Shown one piece after another: positions 48,102 to 60,400 of a DNA stretch of 64,000 nucleotides (position 1 is its first letter; each line of letters starts with the position of its first letter). This DNA comes from Artocarpus heterophyllus (taxonomy: Eukaryota > Streptophyta > Magnoliopsida > Rosales > Moraceae). Under the pieces are notes generated by a model. The model made no database searches and was not told the origin of the DNA. It worked only from the letters and a program-made list of their open reading frames with translations. The stretch spans positions 33,935,521 to 33,999,520 of the forward strand of contig CM046333.1 of assembly GCA_025403435.1 (NCBI GenBank), given 5' to 3'. A program made the position numbers and the translations under genes.

Positions 48102-50125
48102 TGTTGTAAAAATATTACGCAGCAGAATTTTAAAATTTTTATATTAGAGTATTTTCTAAAACACAAGTTTGACACACTATATGCATAAATTAACCAGATC
48201 TTACTAACCTTTGAATGCCGAAGAGCTCCCGCAATCCGTGAAGAGAAGTAATGTTCCAAAAAAGCCTAAACCAATTGGTCTTCTTTGCTATTTTCTATCC
48301 ATAATCGGAGTGAGTGTGGGCTCATGTCATTCAACTTTTCTACTAGGTGACTCTCCTTCCAACCAATAGAGAAATACCCAAAGCTATAATTCGTGATTTG
48401 TGAATGATAGCCTTTTGGGGAGTTTCAGAGTCTCACTGACAGAGTTTCACTCTAGATTTCTCAACTGATCTTAACAATAAAGAGACTCACGCCCCTTTTT
48501 TAGAGGTTAGGCCCAGGAGTGAGTCCCTATCAGAAAAGGCCTCAAAAATTCAAATTAAAATCAAATCAGAATCAATATCTGATAAAATCCGCATGAAAAC
48601 GCATTATCTTTTTATTGCCCGATCAGCAGGCTGAACTGATAGATCAGCCTGCCGAACCTCCTCAATTGGCAGACCAAACTTAAAGATTGGCCTACTAAAC
48701 CTCCGATAAAAGATCCCTACGAATCTTTATTTCCCACCCGAAATTTTTAGGATAAAGCCTCAGTTTTAATTCAAATAACACAATCGAGAAGTTATCTAAT
48801 TAAAATAGTCATATCAAGATAATCTCTAGGAAAATAAATATTCCTGATAATTCAATAAGTTCATCTTAAATTAATTCAAAATTAATCCAAACGATAAACA
48901 GACATGAATTATCTGATCTTGAAAATTCAACAAGTTTATCTTGAATTAATTTTGTCACAAAAATAATTCAAACGATAAACAAAAATGAATTATCTGATTT
49001 TACCGAATTTCAACCAATCTGATAAATTTCACATAAATCACCAATTATTAGAAAAGCACGCCGTATCGTTACAGGATTTTTGTGAGTTAGCAAAGGGGAT
49101 CAAATGGACCTATGCAGTTTAAGCTCCTAATAATTTTGAAACCCAATATCCCAGATAAACATCTCATAATTATCAACTCCAACGCTACTCCACTAAAAGC
49201 TTAGAGCTGCACTCTCGAACTACATAGAATTACGAAGCCCGAATAGCTAAATTTCTATGACATATCATAATGTATCGTATCCCTATAGGATTATCCATAA
49301 TCAGCTTAAGGACAAGTTCTGTCTTATATTCCTGATTATTTTTATCTTACGTTCTATTATCTCACCATCGAAAAACTTACCATCCAAAGACAGTATACCA
49401 TTCGGTTGCACCTATGTATCCAAATGGTTGAGCGCTCTGGTTTTCCAATTATAGAATAACACATATAAGAGGATATCACTACTCCTAAAGAGGAGCTATG
49501 AATTCCATATATATGAATAAACAATCTACCTTATCAAGAGTCATGCCTCCAACATACCGACATACGTACCACTATTAAAAATGTGGATGTCATCCTTTGA
49601 TACATCAAAAGACATAAGTCAAGACAATGGGCCCACTATTCATCTCAGGATTAAGATACAATACAGATGATTTTCTAAAGTGAATCGATTTGCCAAGACA
49701 AAATTATTAATCTAAATCAATTCACTTTATGTCACAATCCAACACATCATCACTTATGATAATGTGCTAATGTTTCTATTCATGAAGTCCACCTCCGATG
49801 GTCAAGGCAAACCATCTCCCAATAGGGATATAGACAACATAACAATCTTTACATGAATAAAGCGCCCAATTTTATTCCCTCGATTGCGGATCTTATGATT
49901 TACACCATCACCTTCAGAGTCGTGTCTTCCGCATAATCTATCCATCATATGCTCAATTCTTAATATTTAGACCGACAGTCTCAGACTATTGTTTGCTTAA
50001 CATACATTCAATAAATATGAACGTAAAGAGGACAAGATTTAGTATATAAATAATGAATAAATTCTTTATTGATAAAAATGTCTCCAAAAACTTATTACAT
50101 TTTTACTCTTTAGGGCATACATGTC
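48102..50125 (-). repeat. LTR shared by copia C (5') and copia D (3')
   Basis: It begins TGTTGTAAAAATATTACG next to the C primer site and runs to catgtc at 50125. The terminal taaca and most of the purine tract expected for D are missing (16 bases compared with 41065-41080). RNase H of D starts directly after. One LTR thus serves two internal regions in the same orientation. GC modules lie at 48620-48705. Confidence 0.9.
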
Positions 50126-53100
50126 GCACTAAGTGAGTAAATATGACAAATCTCGCATCTCCATAGCTTCCACATGCCTCAAGAAGACTCTCCCAGTAAG
50201 TGTCTTCGTAAATGGATTAGCTAAATTGTCCTTCGACGCGATCTTGCACACCGTAACATGCCTGCCCTCAACGAAGTCCTTTATCACATGATACTTCCGA
50301 TCAATATGCTTACTCTTCTTGTGAAATCTTGGTTCCTTAGCATTAGCTACCACTGCACTATTATCACAGTACAGTGATACCGCCTTATCCATACCAGGAA
50401 CTACCTCAAGATCCCCAAGGAACTTGCAGAGCCACACTACTTCTTTCGAAGCATCACCAGCTGCCACATACTCGGCCTCCATCGTTGAATCCGAAGTGCA
50501 ATCTTGTTTAGCACTTCTCCAACTGATGGCACTGCTGTCCAAAGTAAACACAAAACCTGAAGTTGATTTCCTAGAATCCAGACAGGATTGAAAATCCCAA
50601 TCAGTATATCCTAGAAGAGTCAAGTCCTCACCCGAATACACAAGCATATACCCTTGAGTCCTTCTCAAGTACTTGAAAATATGCTTTATCGCAGCCCAAT
50701 GGTTCGATCCTGGATCCGCTTGAAATCGACGTACAATCCCGACTGCATAGCTAATATCCGATCATGTGCAAAGCATGGCATACATGAGACTACTCACTAC
50801 CGAAGCATGAGGCACCTTCTTCATGTATTCTCTTTCTTCATAAGACTTTGGAGAGTCTTTCTTAGAAAGAGTGATTCCAGACCTAAATGGTTGCCCACCT
50901 TTCTTGGAATCCTACATTGCAAACCTCTTGAGAATTTTATCTATGTAGCTGGCTTGGGACAAAGCTATCATTTTGTTCTTTCCATCTTGAAAGATCTGGA
51001 TACCGAGAAAAAAATTAGCCTCTCCCAAGTCCTTCATGTCAAACTGCTTGGTCAACCATAATTTGACCGATGACAATGCCCCAACGTCATTACCAATTAG
51101 TAGAATGTTAACTACATAGAGCAGTAGAAAAACCACCTTCCTATCCTTAATGTGTTTGTAAACACATGGTTCATTCACATTTTGTGAGAACCTATAAGTT
51201 TTGATCACCTGATCAAATCTTATGTTCCAAGAACGAGAAGCCAGCTTAAGTCCATAAATTGACTTTAGCAGCCTACAAACCTTACCCTCTTGACCTGTGA
51301 CCTTGAACCCGTCTGGCTGTTCCATATAAATGGACTCATCAAGATAGCCATTTAGAAAAAGCAGTCTTGACATCCATCAGTCAAATCTCATAGTTGAGAG
51401 CGACAGCTATAGACAAGAGAATCCAGATGGACTTAAGCATGGCTACAGGCGAAAAGGTTTCTACATAATCGATTCCTTCCTTTTGCGTATAACCCTTAGC
51501 TACCAGTCTAGCCTTAAAGGTTTTGACCTTTCCATGCACTCCTCTTTTCCTCTTGTAGATCCACTTACACCCTATGGGTTTTACCCCTTCGGGAAGATCC
51601 ACAAGCTCCCAGACCTGATTAACCTCCACAGACTTCATCTCAATGTTTATGGCCTCTGTCGAGAGTTTTGAATCAACATCCTTCATAGCTTCTGCGTAAG
51701 TATAAGGATCCCTATCATGTTCATCTAGTTCAGCCAAAAAGACCTCCCCATTGAACATATATCTCTTAAGTTAACGCCTGATCCTCCCACTATGCCGAAG
51801 CCCCTTAGGTTGTTGTTCAGGTTCGTTTTGTTTTTCTACACTGATCGAAACAGTTTCATTCGGAACCTACAGAGTGATCGGATCACTCCTTAACTCCTCT
51901 AGCACCACTTTGCTTCGAGGTTTAAAGTCGTCCATGTAACTTTTCTAAAGGAAAGTTGCATTAGTTGAAACTACGACTTTATTTTCCTTTGGGTTATAGA
52001 AATAACCCCCTTTTGTTCCTTTTAGATATCCTACAAACACGCAAACTTTCAAACGTGCTTCCAACTTATTCGGATCCTTAAACAGGACATGAGCTAGACA
52101 TCCCCATATGCGAATATGGTTTAAGGATGTCTTCCGTCTTGTCCACAACTCGTGAGGAGTTTTAAGGACCTATTTTGAAGGTACATTGTTCAAAAGATAA
52201 CATGCGGTTTGTAGTGCATATCCCCAAAAGGATAAAGGCAATGATGAGTAACTCATCATGGACCTGATCCTGTCCAATAAAGTCCTATTTCTTCTCTCCG
52301 CTACACCATTCTACTGTAGAGTATCCGGCGTAGTCAAATGGGATAAAATCTCATTCTCTAATAAGTGTCCCAAGAACTCATCAGAAAGGTATTCCCACCT
52401 CGATTGGATTGAAGTGCCTTTATGGGTCTACCCAATTACTTTTCCACTTTAGCCCGAAACTCCCTAAACTTGTCAAAAGTTTCGCTTTTGTGGTGCATCA
52501 GGTAGACATATCCATATCTTGAGTAATCGTCAATAAAAGTGACGAAGTACTCAAACCCTCCTCGTGCTCAGATGTTCCTCGGTCCGTAAACTTCACTATG
52601 CACAAGTTCTAGAACCACTTCAGCCCTATTGCCCTTAGGCCCGAATGGTCTTTTGGTCATTTTACTGTCCAAACAAGATTCACATTGAGGTATAGATTCC
52701 ACCTTTAATTGACTTAAAGATCTATCCCTTACCAACCTTTAAATCCTATTCAAGTTAATATGACCAAGGCGCAAATGCCAAAGATAAGTCTTATTAGAGT
52801 GAGAAGTTTTAAGTCTTTTAGAGTTATTATCATTCATCTCAGCATTAAGCAATAAGTCCATCTTAGGTTTGATAAAATATAGATTATTTTGCATCCATCC
52901 AGAACAAAATAAAAGATTTATTTTTACAAATCACCACTTTATCATTAAAAGAAACCAAGTAGGAGTCTTTAAATAAACAAGCTACAGAAATTAAATTCCT
53001 TTTAAATTTAGGAACATAAAAACAATCTTGCAAAAATAAATTCCTATAATTATCAAAATAAAGATGGACATCTCCCACTGCTTTCGCTGAGACTAAGGAT

Positions 53101-54109
53101 CCATCGCCCATCCGAAGCATGAAGTCTTCATGCAGTAACTTCTCGTTTCTTCGAACCCCTTCAAAGAAACATAAACATGATTAGTTGCACCAGAATCTAT
53201 GACCCAAATGTCACTGGATTTCTCAACCAAACAAGTTTCTAAATATAGAATATCACACTTCCCTCCTTTGGAAAGGAAGTCCATGCAATGCTTCTTGATA
53301 TACCTGACCTTTCCACAAAAGAAGCACTTAAGCTTCTTCGGGTTCTTCTTCTTCTTCTTCTTGCTCTTGGTGCCAGCACGAATAGAAGACTTCCCGTTCT
53401 TAGCCCGTTGCTTCTTTTCATTCCCAGAGTTAGGATTGGAACTAGAAGCAGCTACCATGTTGGCCTCTCCACTCGTAGGAGACTCCCTGATCAGTAGTTC
53501 GAACTCCTGTAACTGTTTCATTAATTCTGTCAAGGTCATATCCCGTCTATTGCTTAAATTAAAAGTAGCTCAAAACGGAATAAATTCCTTTGACAGAGTC
53601 TCAATGACCATAGTCATCTGAGTTTCAGCATCAATGTCAGCTTCATTGGTTTGAGCCTCAGTGAGGTAACCCATGACCAACATCACATGCTCCTTTACAG
53701 ATGTTCCTAGCCTCTGCTTACAGTTTAAGAGTTTTCGAAGCTCCCCTTGCCGCTTTGTTATGGCTTGGCCTCCAAACATGTCCTCAAGATTATCCAAGAT
53801 CTGCTTCGCATTCTTATAATCTTGATGTTGAGCCTGCAGCACGTTATTCATGCTAGCCATAATATAGCAGCAGGCCTGATCATTAGCATCTTTCCAGCGA
53901 TCATACGCTTGGAATTGCTCGTTAGATGAGTCTCTCGTAGGCTCGGAAGGACAAGGGGATTGTCAGTATATATTTTAATTTCTCAAAGGAAAGGACGATA
54001 TCCAGGTTCTGTTTTCAATCATTATAATTCTCTCCGGTTAATAGGTTTTTGTCAAGTATCGATGATAAAGTATTTTTAGACATTTTTTAATCTACAATAA
54101 AGAATCATA
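50126..54109 (-). mobile_element. Copia D internal region, 5' end truncated
   Basis: A minus-strand copia internal region, joined to the LTR at 50125 and cut at 54109, about 26 bases into the leader, by Tat-like gypsy sequence. Its own 5' LTR and primer site are absent. Confidence 0.88.
50129..54083 (-). pseudogene. Copia D gag-pol, degenerate
   Basis: Gag starts near 54083 and includes MASMNNVLQAQHQDY. The knuckle near 53320 reads CFFCGKVRYIKKHC, with the histidine replaced by tyrosine. The protease site IDSGATNH (about 53205) is intact. GAG-pre-integrase is at 53120-52650 and integrase at about 52600-51950. RT (51758-50700) carries LLYVVNILL near 51110, where both catalytic aspartates of YVDD are lost (Val and Asn). 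RNase H is 50668-50129, a 179-codon open piece with long uninterrupted similarity to copia E. It is clearly defective, but it has longer open stretches than B or C. Confidence 0.9.
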
Positions 54110-54878
54110 CATGTGCCCCCGGAAGAGTTCGACATGCTCATCAGCATCCGTGGTCCCATCGTAGGACTTAATTTACGGCACCTTGAACTTCGGCGGCATA
54201 GGCGCCCGCATTATGTTGTCCGAGAAAGGTGGGTCCTGAGCTCCTGTCTCATCTAGGCCAAATCTGTAGTTCCAGATCTCATCGATTTGGTGCTGCAGCT
54301 CCCAAAACTGGCGACTATTGGTGTCTTCGGGCAGCTCGACCCTATAGGGTACTCCGCCCTCAACATGACCTCTAGCTCCAGGCTATCGATTCCTGTTTGC
54401 TCCCTAAGACCGAGTCGATCAAATACCGAGGCTCAGGAACCTTGTGGCTATGGAACACGAGCCGCTTGGCATCCAAGACAGCGTTCTTGAACCAACCTAT
54501 TATTAGCTGAGACTCCTCGGGAGGATCCTGCAAACTGCTTAGATTGGGCTTCTTCGAGGTCGGCCGCACTTCGCTCTATCTGACCTCCAGCCTAGTCAAC
54601 CTTGGGAGGGGGGCAAAGCTGGTGCAGCTTGACGCTGAGCCTGCTGTACGAGTTGTTGAGTCAGGATCCGTACTGCAGTCTGTAAGTTCCCAGATCGGAT
54701 CTTGGGCGGCCGGGGCATCTACTGGCTCGGCCCTGGCTGTGCTCCCTTGGCCCCTGAATTGGGACCTCACGGTCCGAGGACGGCCTCTAGGCAGGCCTGT
54801 GTTTGGTTGCCTATTTCTCGCGTCGCCCGACCCCTCCTGTCGGGCTGTCTCGTCTCTGGCGTTGCCTCGAGTCATCAT
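54110..54878 (-). pseudogene. Tat-like gag N-terminal fragment
   Basis: It begins MMTRGNARDET at 54878 and is rich in Arg, Pro and Thr. It runs through several frames to MPPKFKVP and YDGTTDADEHVELFRGHM (about 54195-54110), which matches the start of the Retrotrans_gag domain. The sequence is cut there. Frameshifts lie near 54570 and 54370. No pol is present. Confidence 0.75.
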
Positions 54879-54935
54879 CTTGGGTGTTAGAGATAATGTA
54901 GCTGAATTTTGGATGAAGGCATAGGTGCCCTCCTT

Positions 54936-54947
54936 CTAGCGCCAAAA
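54936..54947 (-). other. Primer binding site region of Tat-like element
   Basis: Minus-strand TTTTGGCGCTAG directly follows the LTR end. The ttggcgc core is usual for Tat/Athila-type plant gypsy elements. The exact tRNA is not determined here. Confidence 0.65.
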
Positions 54948-55584
54948 TGTTGATGCTTACCGAGGTTCAGCGTCGGATCAACACCCACGTGCGGCTGCGC
55001 ACAGTCTGACCTCTCCTTGGACTCGCCTCTACCCGAAAATGCACACCTACAAGAGGAGGGACGCTTCAGAGAAGATAGTAGGGTTAGTCAATAGACAAGG
55101 GCTCTCCGATGCTCAAGGCAGGTATTGCTCGGCAAAGGTCGACAACTAGTTAGGTGTGTAGAAGAAGTCTCTCTCTAGAATGCCATAAATGCATCCTATT
55201 TATAGACCACCACTTGGATCGGGTGTAAGGTGGGTTTTGTCCACAACTCGGGTGTCGTATCGAGGTGTGTCAGGAAGTAGGCAACAAGTGTCGCGCCCAT
55301 CGCCCAATGGATTGGACTCTATCGGACGACAAAGTATCTGCCTTGTGTTGGCCTATAATGGCGAGTAGCAGCCTACCTACGAGTAATGTTGGTCTGACCC
55401 GAGCTATTGTACATTCTGAGGTGGCAGCCTTCTTAGGGCGCAGCCTTGGATGCCTGAGAGGCACCTCGGGAAGAAGTATAAAGCATCAGGGGCCGACAGC
55501 AAGCTTTTTGATGGTTCTATCGAGCTTATTAGCCGACCACCGATGTTAGTGTCCTTGGCGGAGGCACCGAGCTTACCCTCAACA
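54948..55584 (-). repeat. 5' LTR of Tat-like element
   Basis: 637 bp, starting TGTTGATGCTTACC and ending GCTTACCCTCAACA in window orientation, with complementary ends. A reversed TATA box lies at 55198-55205. No second LTR is in the window. Confidence 0.8.
55198..55205 (-). promoter_or_regulatory. TATA box of Tat-like LTR
   Basis: tatttata, read on the minus strand as tataaata, at a plausible position within the LTR, with CT-rich sequence downstream. Confidence 0.5.
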
Positions 55585-56526
55585 GCGTGCTTTTATAATA
55601 ATTGGTAATTTATGTCAGATTTATCAAATTGGTTAAAATTTGAAAGAATCAGATAATTCATGTCTGTTTATCGGTTGAATTAATATTGTTATAAAATTGA
55701 TTCAAGATAAACTTGTTGAATTATTAGGATCGGATAATTCTTATCTGTTTATCGGTTGATTTGATTTTGGATAAATTAGATCAAGATAAACTTGTAGAAT
55801 TATTAGAAAATCATTTATTTTCTTCGAGATTATCTAGATAAAGTTTTTTTGATCAAATAACTTCTCTATTGGGTTATTTGAATTAAAATTGAGACTTATC
55901 CTACAGAATCTCAAGTGAAAAATAAAAGATTCACGGAGATATTTATTTGGTAGTTTGGCCTGTCGATACACGTGTTTGGCTTGCCGATTGGCGTGTTCGG
56001 CCTACCAATGAGCGAAGGATAAGATTACTCATTTTTATGCTGATCTTATCAGATATTGATCCGAATTTGATTCTGTTTCAAATTTTGAGACCTAATCTGA
56101 CAAGGACTGACCCTGGGACCATCCTCTATAAATAGAGGGTAAGTCACATGAGTTATTGAGATCAATTGAGAGATTAAGAGTGATACTCTGCTGGTGAGAA
56201 TATAAAAACTCCCTGAGAGCTTTTGTTCACAAATCATGAACACTTGCTTTGGGTTCTCTTAAATGGTTAGAAGGAGAGTCACCTTGTGGAAGAGCTGTAC
56301 GTGTGAGCCCACACTCACTCCAGTCGTGGATAGAGAACAGTAAAGAAGACCAGTTGGTTGAGGCTCTTGTAGAACGTTACTTCTCTACACGTTTTGTGAG
56401 GGTTCTTCGATGATCAAAGGTTAGTAAGATCTACTTAATTTATACATATAGCATGTCAAACTTATGTTTTGGATAATACTCTAATGTAAAATTTTTAAAA
56501 TTCTACTGCGCACTATTTTTTCAACA
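55585..56526 (+). repeat. 5' LTR of copia E, right half only
   Basis: It starts within the LTR at gcgtgcttttataataattgg, corresponding to about 62415 of the 3' LTR, and ends TTTTTTCAACA at 56526. GC modules lie at 55960-56010 and the TATA box at 56127-56134. The missing left half was lost with the left side of the Tat insertion. Confidence 0.9.
56127..56134 (+). promoter_or_regulatory. TATA box of copia E 5' LTR
   Basis: tataaata in the context catcctc before and gagggtaag after. The same context occurs in the 3' LTR at 62917-62924. It is the likely core promoter for the element's RNA. Confidence 0.65.
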
Positions 56527-56528
56527 AT

Positions 56529-56540
56529 TGATATCAGAGC
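56529..56540 (+). other. Primer binding site of copia E
   Basis: TGATATCAGAGC two bases after the LTR differs at one base from the plant methionine initiator tRNA primer site TGGTATCAGAGC. Confidence 0.85.
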
Positions 56541-57482
56541 CATAGTTTTTACATAAATTTACGAGTTTGTGATCATACTATATGTATAAATTTTGTGATC
56601 TTAATCTCTCCTATGCTTGAATTTAATTTTATAGAGAGTTGGCACTCTAGGTTTCTATATATTTTATATGTTGTCATGGATTATGTGGTGAATGTTTATT
56701 AATTAATTATGGTTGATTAAATTGTTATTTAATTATTAATTAATTAATTAATACCGGTTATGGTTCCTTAGAGGTTAGAATGTGTATCTAGGTTTTTCAT
56801 GTAATTAGATCGCGGATTATTATCTCTGTCTAGGAATTGTTATTTAATTTTAAATTTGTAAGAATTTTGTAATTAAATAATTATTCGGAGAAGACGGATC
56901 TAGAAGGCCGATCTTAAAAATAAAACCTTGATTTCAAAAGATGGAGTGGGAGAAGATTTTCAAAAAGAAAACCTAAAGCCTTTATCGTTGGTCCATAGGC
57001 AGAACATAGTGGTCCTAACCCCTAAGAGGGGATTTCTATCATGTACCAGATTGGATCTCTGAAATGATAAGGTATTTTAGCATGATTTATGGTTGCACAC
57101 CCCTAGGTGGTGATTATAAATTATGGATAAAATATTTAATGATGGTTATACACTCACGTTAATTTTATTGTTAACCTCTCATAAGAGCTCTGTTAATAAA
57201 ATTAATCGCCAAAGAAATGACTATTAATATATGCTGAATCATACGGATCTTGGATGGCATATATTAATCAGGAGAGGATCAGTGTTCCTGATTGAATTTG
57301 GCATGACTCCCCTAGGAGCTTGTTGAATTCTAAGTTAGGAATTATCATTGTAAGGTTGTGATATTTTCAAGGTTTTGATACATAAACACATTTGTATGTT
57401 TTTACATGATTGTGTTATCTTAGTAAATTGTTATTATATGTTTGCTTATATTTGGTATATGATTCTTTATTGTAGATTAAAA
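56541..57482 (+). other. Copia E untranslated leader
   Basis: AT-rich leader of about 0.94 kb, collinear with the leaders of A and C but without their GC-rich insert. No conserved coding is seen before the gag ATG. Confidence 0.75.
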
Positions 57483-60400
57483 ATGTCTAAAAACACTTTA
57501 TCATTGATACTTGACAAAAACCTATTAACTGGAGAAAATTATAATGATTGGATACGGAACCTGGATATCGTCTTGTCCTTTGAGAAACTAAAATATGTAC
57601 TAACAACCCCTTGTCCTCCCGAGCCTATGGGAGACTCATCTAATGAGCAATTCCAAGCGTATGATCGCTGGAAAGATGCTAATGATCAGGCCCGCTGCAT
57701 GTTATGGCTAGCATGATTAACATGCTGCAGGCTCAACATCAAGATTATGAGACTACGAAGCAGATCTTGGATAATCTTGAGGACATGTTTGGAGGCCATG
57801 CCATAACAAAGCGGCAAGGGGCACTTCGAAAACTCTTAAACTGTAAGCAGAGGCCAGGGACATCTGTAAAGGAGTACATGATGTTGGTCATGGGTTACCT
57901 CGCTGAGGCACAAACCAATGGAACTGACATCGATGTTGAAACAAAGATGACTATGGTCTTTGAGACTCTGTCAATGGAATTTATTCCGTTTAGAGTTACT
58001 TTTAATTTAAGCAATAGACGGGATATGACCTTGACGGAATTAATGAAACAGTTACAAGAGTTTGAACTGCTGATCAGGGAGTCTCCTGCTGGTGGTGAGG
58101 CCAACATGGTAGCTGCTTCTAGTTCCAATCCTAACTCTAGGAATGGAAAGAAGCAACGAGCCAAGAACGGGAAGTCTTCTATTCCTGCTACCACCAAGAG
58201 CAAGAAGAAGAATCCAAAGAAGCTTAAGTGCTTCTTCTATGGGAAAGTCGGGTATATCAAGAAGCATTGCAAGGACTTCCTTTCCAAAGGAGGTAGGTGT
58301 AATCTTCTATATTTAGAAACTTGTTTGGTTGAGGAATCTAGTAACATTTGGGTCATAGATTCCGGTGCAAGTAATCATATTTGTGTTTCTTTATAGGGGT
58401 TCAAAGAAATGAGAAGTCTGCGTCATGAAGACTTCACGCTTCGGATGGGCGATGGATCCTTAGTCTCAACGAAAGTAGTGGGAGACGTCTATCTTTATTT
58501 TGATAATTATAGGAATTTATTTTTACAAGATTGTTTTTATGTTCCTAAATTTAAAAGGAATTTAATTTCTATAGCTTGTTTATTTAAAGACTCCTACTTG
58601 GTTTCTTTTAATGATAAAGTGGCGATTCGTAAAAACAAATCTTTTATCTGTTCTAGATGGATGCAAAATAATCTATATTTTATCAAACCTAAGATGGACT
58701 TATTGCTTAATGCTGAGATGAATGATAATAACTCTAAAAGACTTAAAACTTCTCACTCTAATAAGACTTATCTTTGGCATTTGTGCCTTGGTCATATTAA
58801 CCTGAATAGGATTCAAAGGTTGGTAAGGGATGGACCTTTAGGTCACTTAAAGGTAAAATCTATACCTCAATATGAGTCTTGTTTGGAGGGTAAAATGACC
58901 AAAAAACCATTTGGGTCTAAGGGCAATAGGGCTAAAGGGGTTTTAGAACTTGTGCATAATGATGTTTGCGGACCGTGAACATCTGGGCACGAGGAGGGTA
59001 TGAGTACTTCGCCACTTTTATTGACGATTACTCAAGATATGGGTATGTGTACCTGATGCACCACAAAAATGAAACTTTTGACAAGTTTAGGGAGTTTCAG
59101 ACTAAAGTGGAAAAGCAATTGGGTAGACCCATAAAGGCACTTCGATCCGATCGAGGTGGGGAATACCTTTCTGATGAGTTCTTGGGACACTTGTTAGAGA
59201 ATGGGATTTTATCCCATTTGACTGCGTCGGGCACTCCACAATAAATGGCGTAGCGGAGAGAAGAAATAGGACTTCGTTGGATATGATCAGGTCCATGATC
59301 AGTTATTCATCATTGCCTTTATCCTTTTGGGGATATGCACTACAACCCGCATGTTATCTTTTGAACAATGGGCCTTCAAAATCGGTCCCTAAAACTCCTC
59401 ATGAGTTGTGGATGGGTAGGAAGACATCCTTAAACCATATTCGCATATAGAGATGTCTGGCTCATGTCCTGTTTAAGGATCTGAATAAGTTGGAAGCACG
59501 CTCGAAAGTTTGCGTGTTTGTAGAATATCCAAAAGGGACTAAAAGGGGTTATTTCTATAACCTAAAGAATAATAAAGTTGTGGTTTCAACTAATGTAACT
59601 GTCCTTGAGGAGAGTTATATGGATGACTTTAAACCTCGAAGCAAAGTGGTGCTTGAGGAGTAAAGGAGTGATCCGATCACTCCGGAGGTTCTGAATGAAA
59701 TTGTTCCAATCAGTGTAGAAAAACCAAACGAACCTAAATAACAACCTAAGGGGCTTCGGCGTAGTGGGAGGATCGGGCGCTAACCTGAGAGGTATATGTT
59801 CAATGGAGAGGTCTTTTTGGCTGAGCCAGATGAACATGACAGGGATCCTTACACTTACGCAGAGGCTATGAAGGATGTTGATTCAAAACTCTAGACAGAG
59901 GCCATGAACATTGAGATGAAGTCTATGGAGACTAATCAGGTCTGGGAGCTTATGGATCTTCCCAAAGGGGTAAAACCCATAGGGTGTAAGTGGATCTACA
60001 AGAGGAAACCTTTTCGTCTATAGCCATGCTTAAGTCCATCCGGATTCTCTTGTCCATAGCTACCACTCTCGACTACGAGATTTGGCAGATGGATGTGAAG
60101 ACGGCTTTTCTGAATGGCTATCTTGATGAGTCCATTTATATGGAACAACCAGACGGGTTCAAGGTCACGGGTCAAGAGGGTAAGGTTTGTAGGCTGCTAA
60201 AGTCAATTTATGGACTTAAGCAGGCTTTTCATTCTTAGAACATAAGATTTGATCAGGTGATCAAGACTTATGGGTTCTCACAAAATGTGGATGAACCATG
60301 TGTTTACAAACACATTAAGGATGACAATGTGGTTTTTCTACTGCTCTATGTAGATGACATTTTGCTAATTGGCAATGACATTGGGGTATTGTCATCGGTC

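Larger units (their letters stand above)
39097..50125 (-). mobile_element. Copia C, full length, inserted in copia B gag
   Basis: A complete minus-strand copia: 3' LTR 39097-41069, gag-pol, leader, primer site, 5' LTR 48102-50125. It starts inside the gag of B after tagat. The far flank is not tagat plus gag as expected but the RNase H end of copia D, so the right-hand LTR is a junction with D. A foreign solo LTR lies at 43804-45321. Confidence 0.9.
54110..55584 (-). mobile_element. Tat-like Ty3/gypsy fragment: gag part plus 5' LTR
   Basis: GC-rich minus-strand fragment of a second gypsy lineage: LTR (54948-55584), primer-site region, and the first 0.77 kb of gag. It is truncated at 54110 against copia D leader. 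On the right its LTR end, ccctcaaca, abuts copia E LTR sequence starting gcgtgctttt. The base composition differs sharply from the AT-rich copia elements on both sides. Confidence 0.85.

Noticed and set aside
53199..53621. 140-codon + strand frame across copia D gag
   Set aside because: Antisense of the lysine-rich gag and zinc-knuckle region; the same artefact appears opposite copia C gag.
56529..56540. tRNA gene suggested by the methionine tRNA-like word
   Set aside because: Only the 12-base primer site complement is present; there is no cloverleaf.
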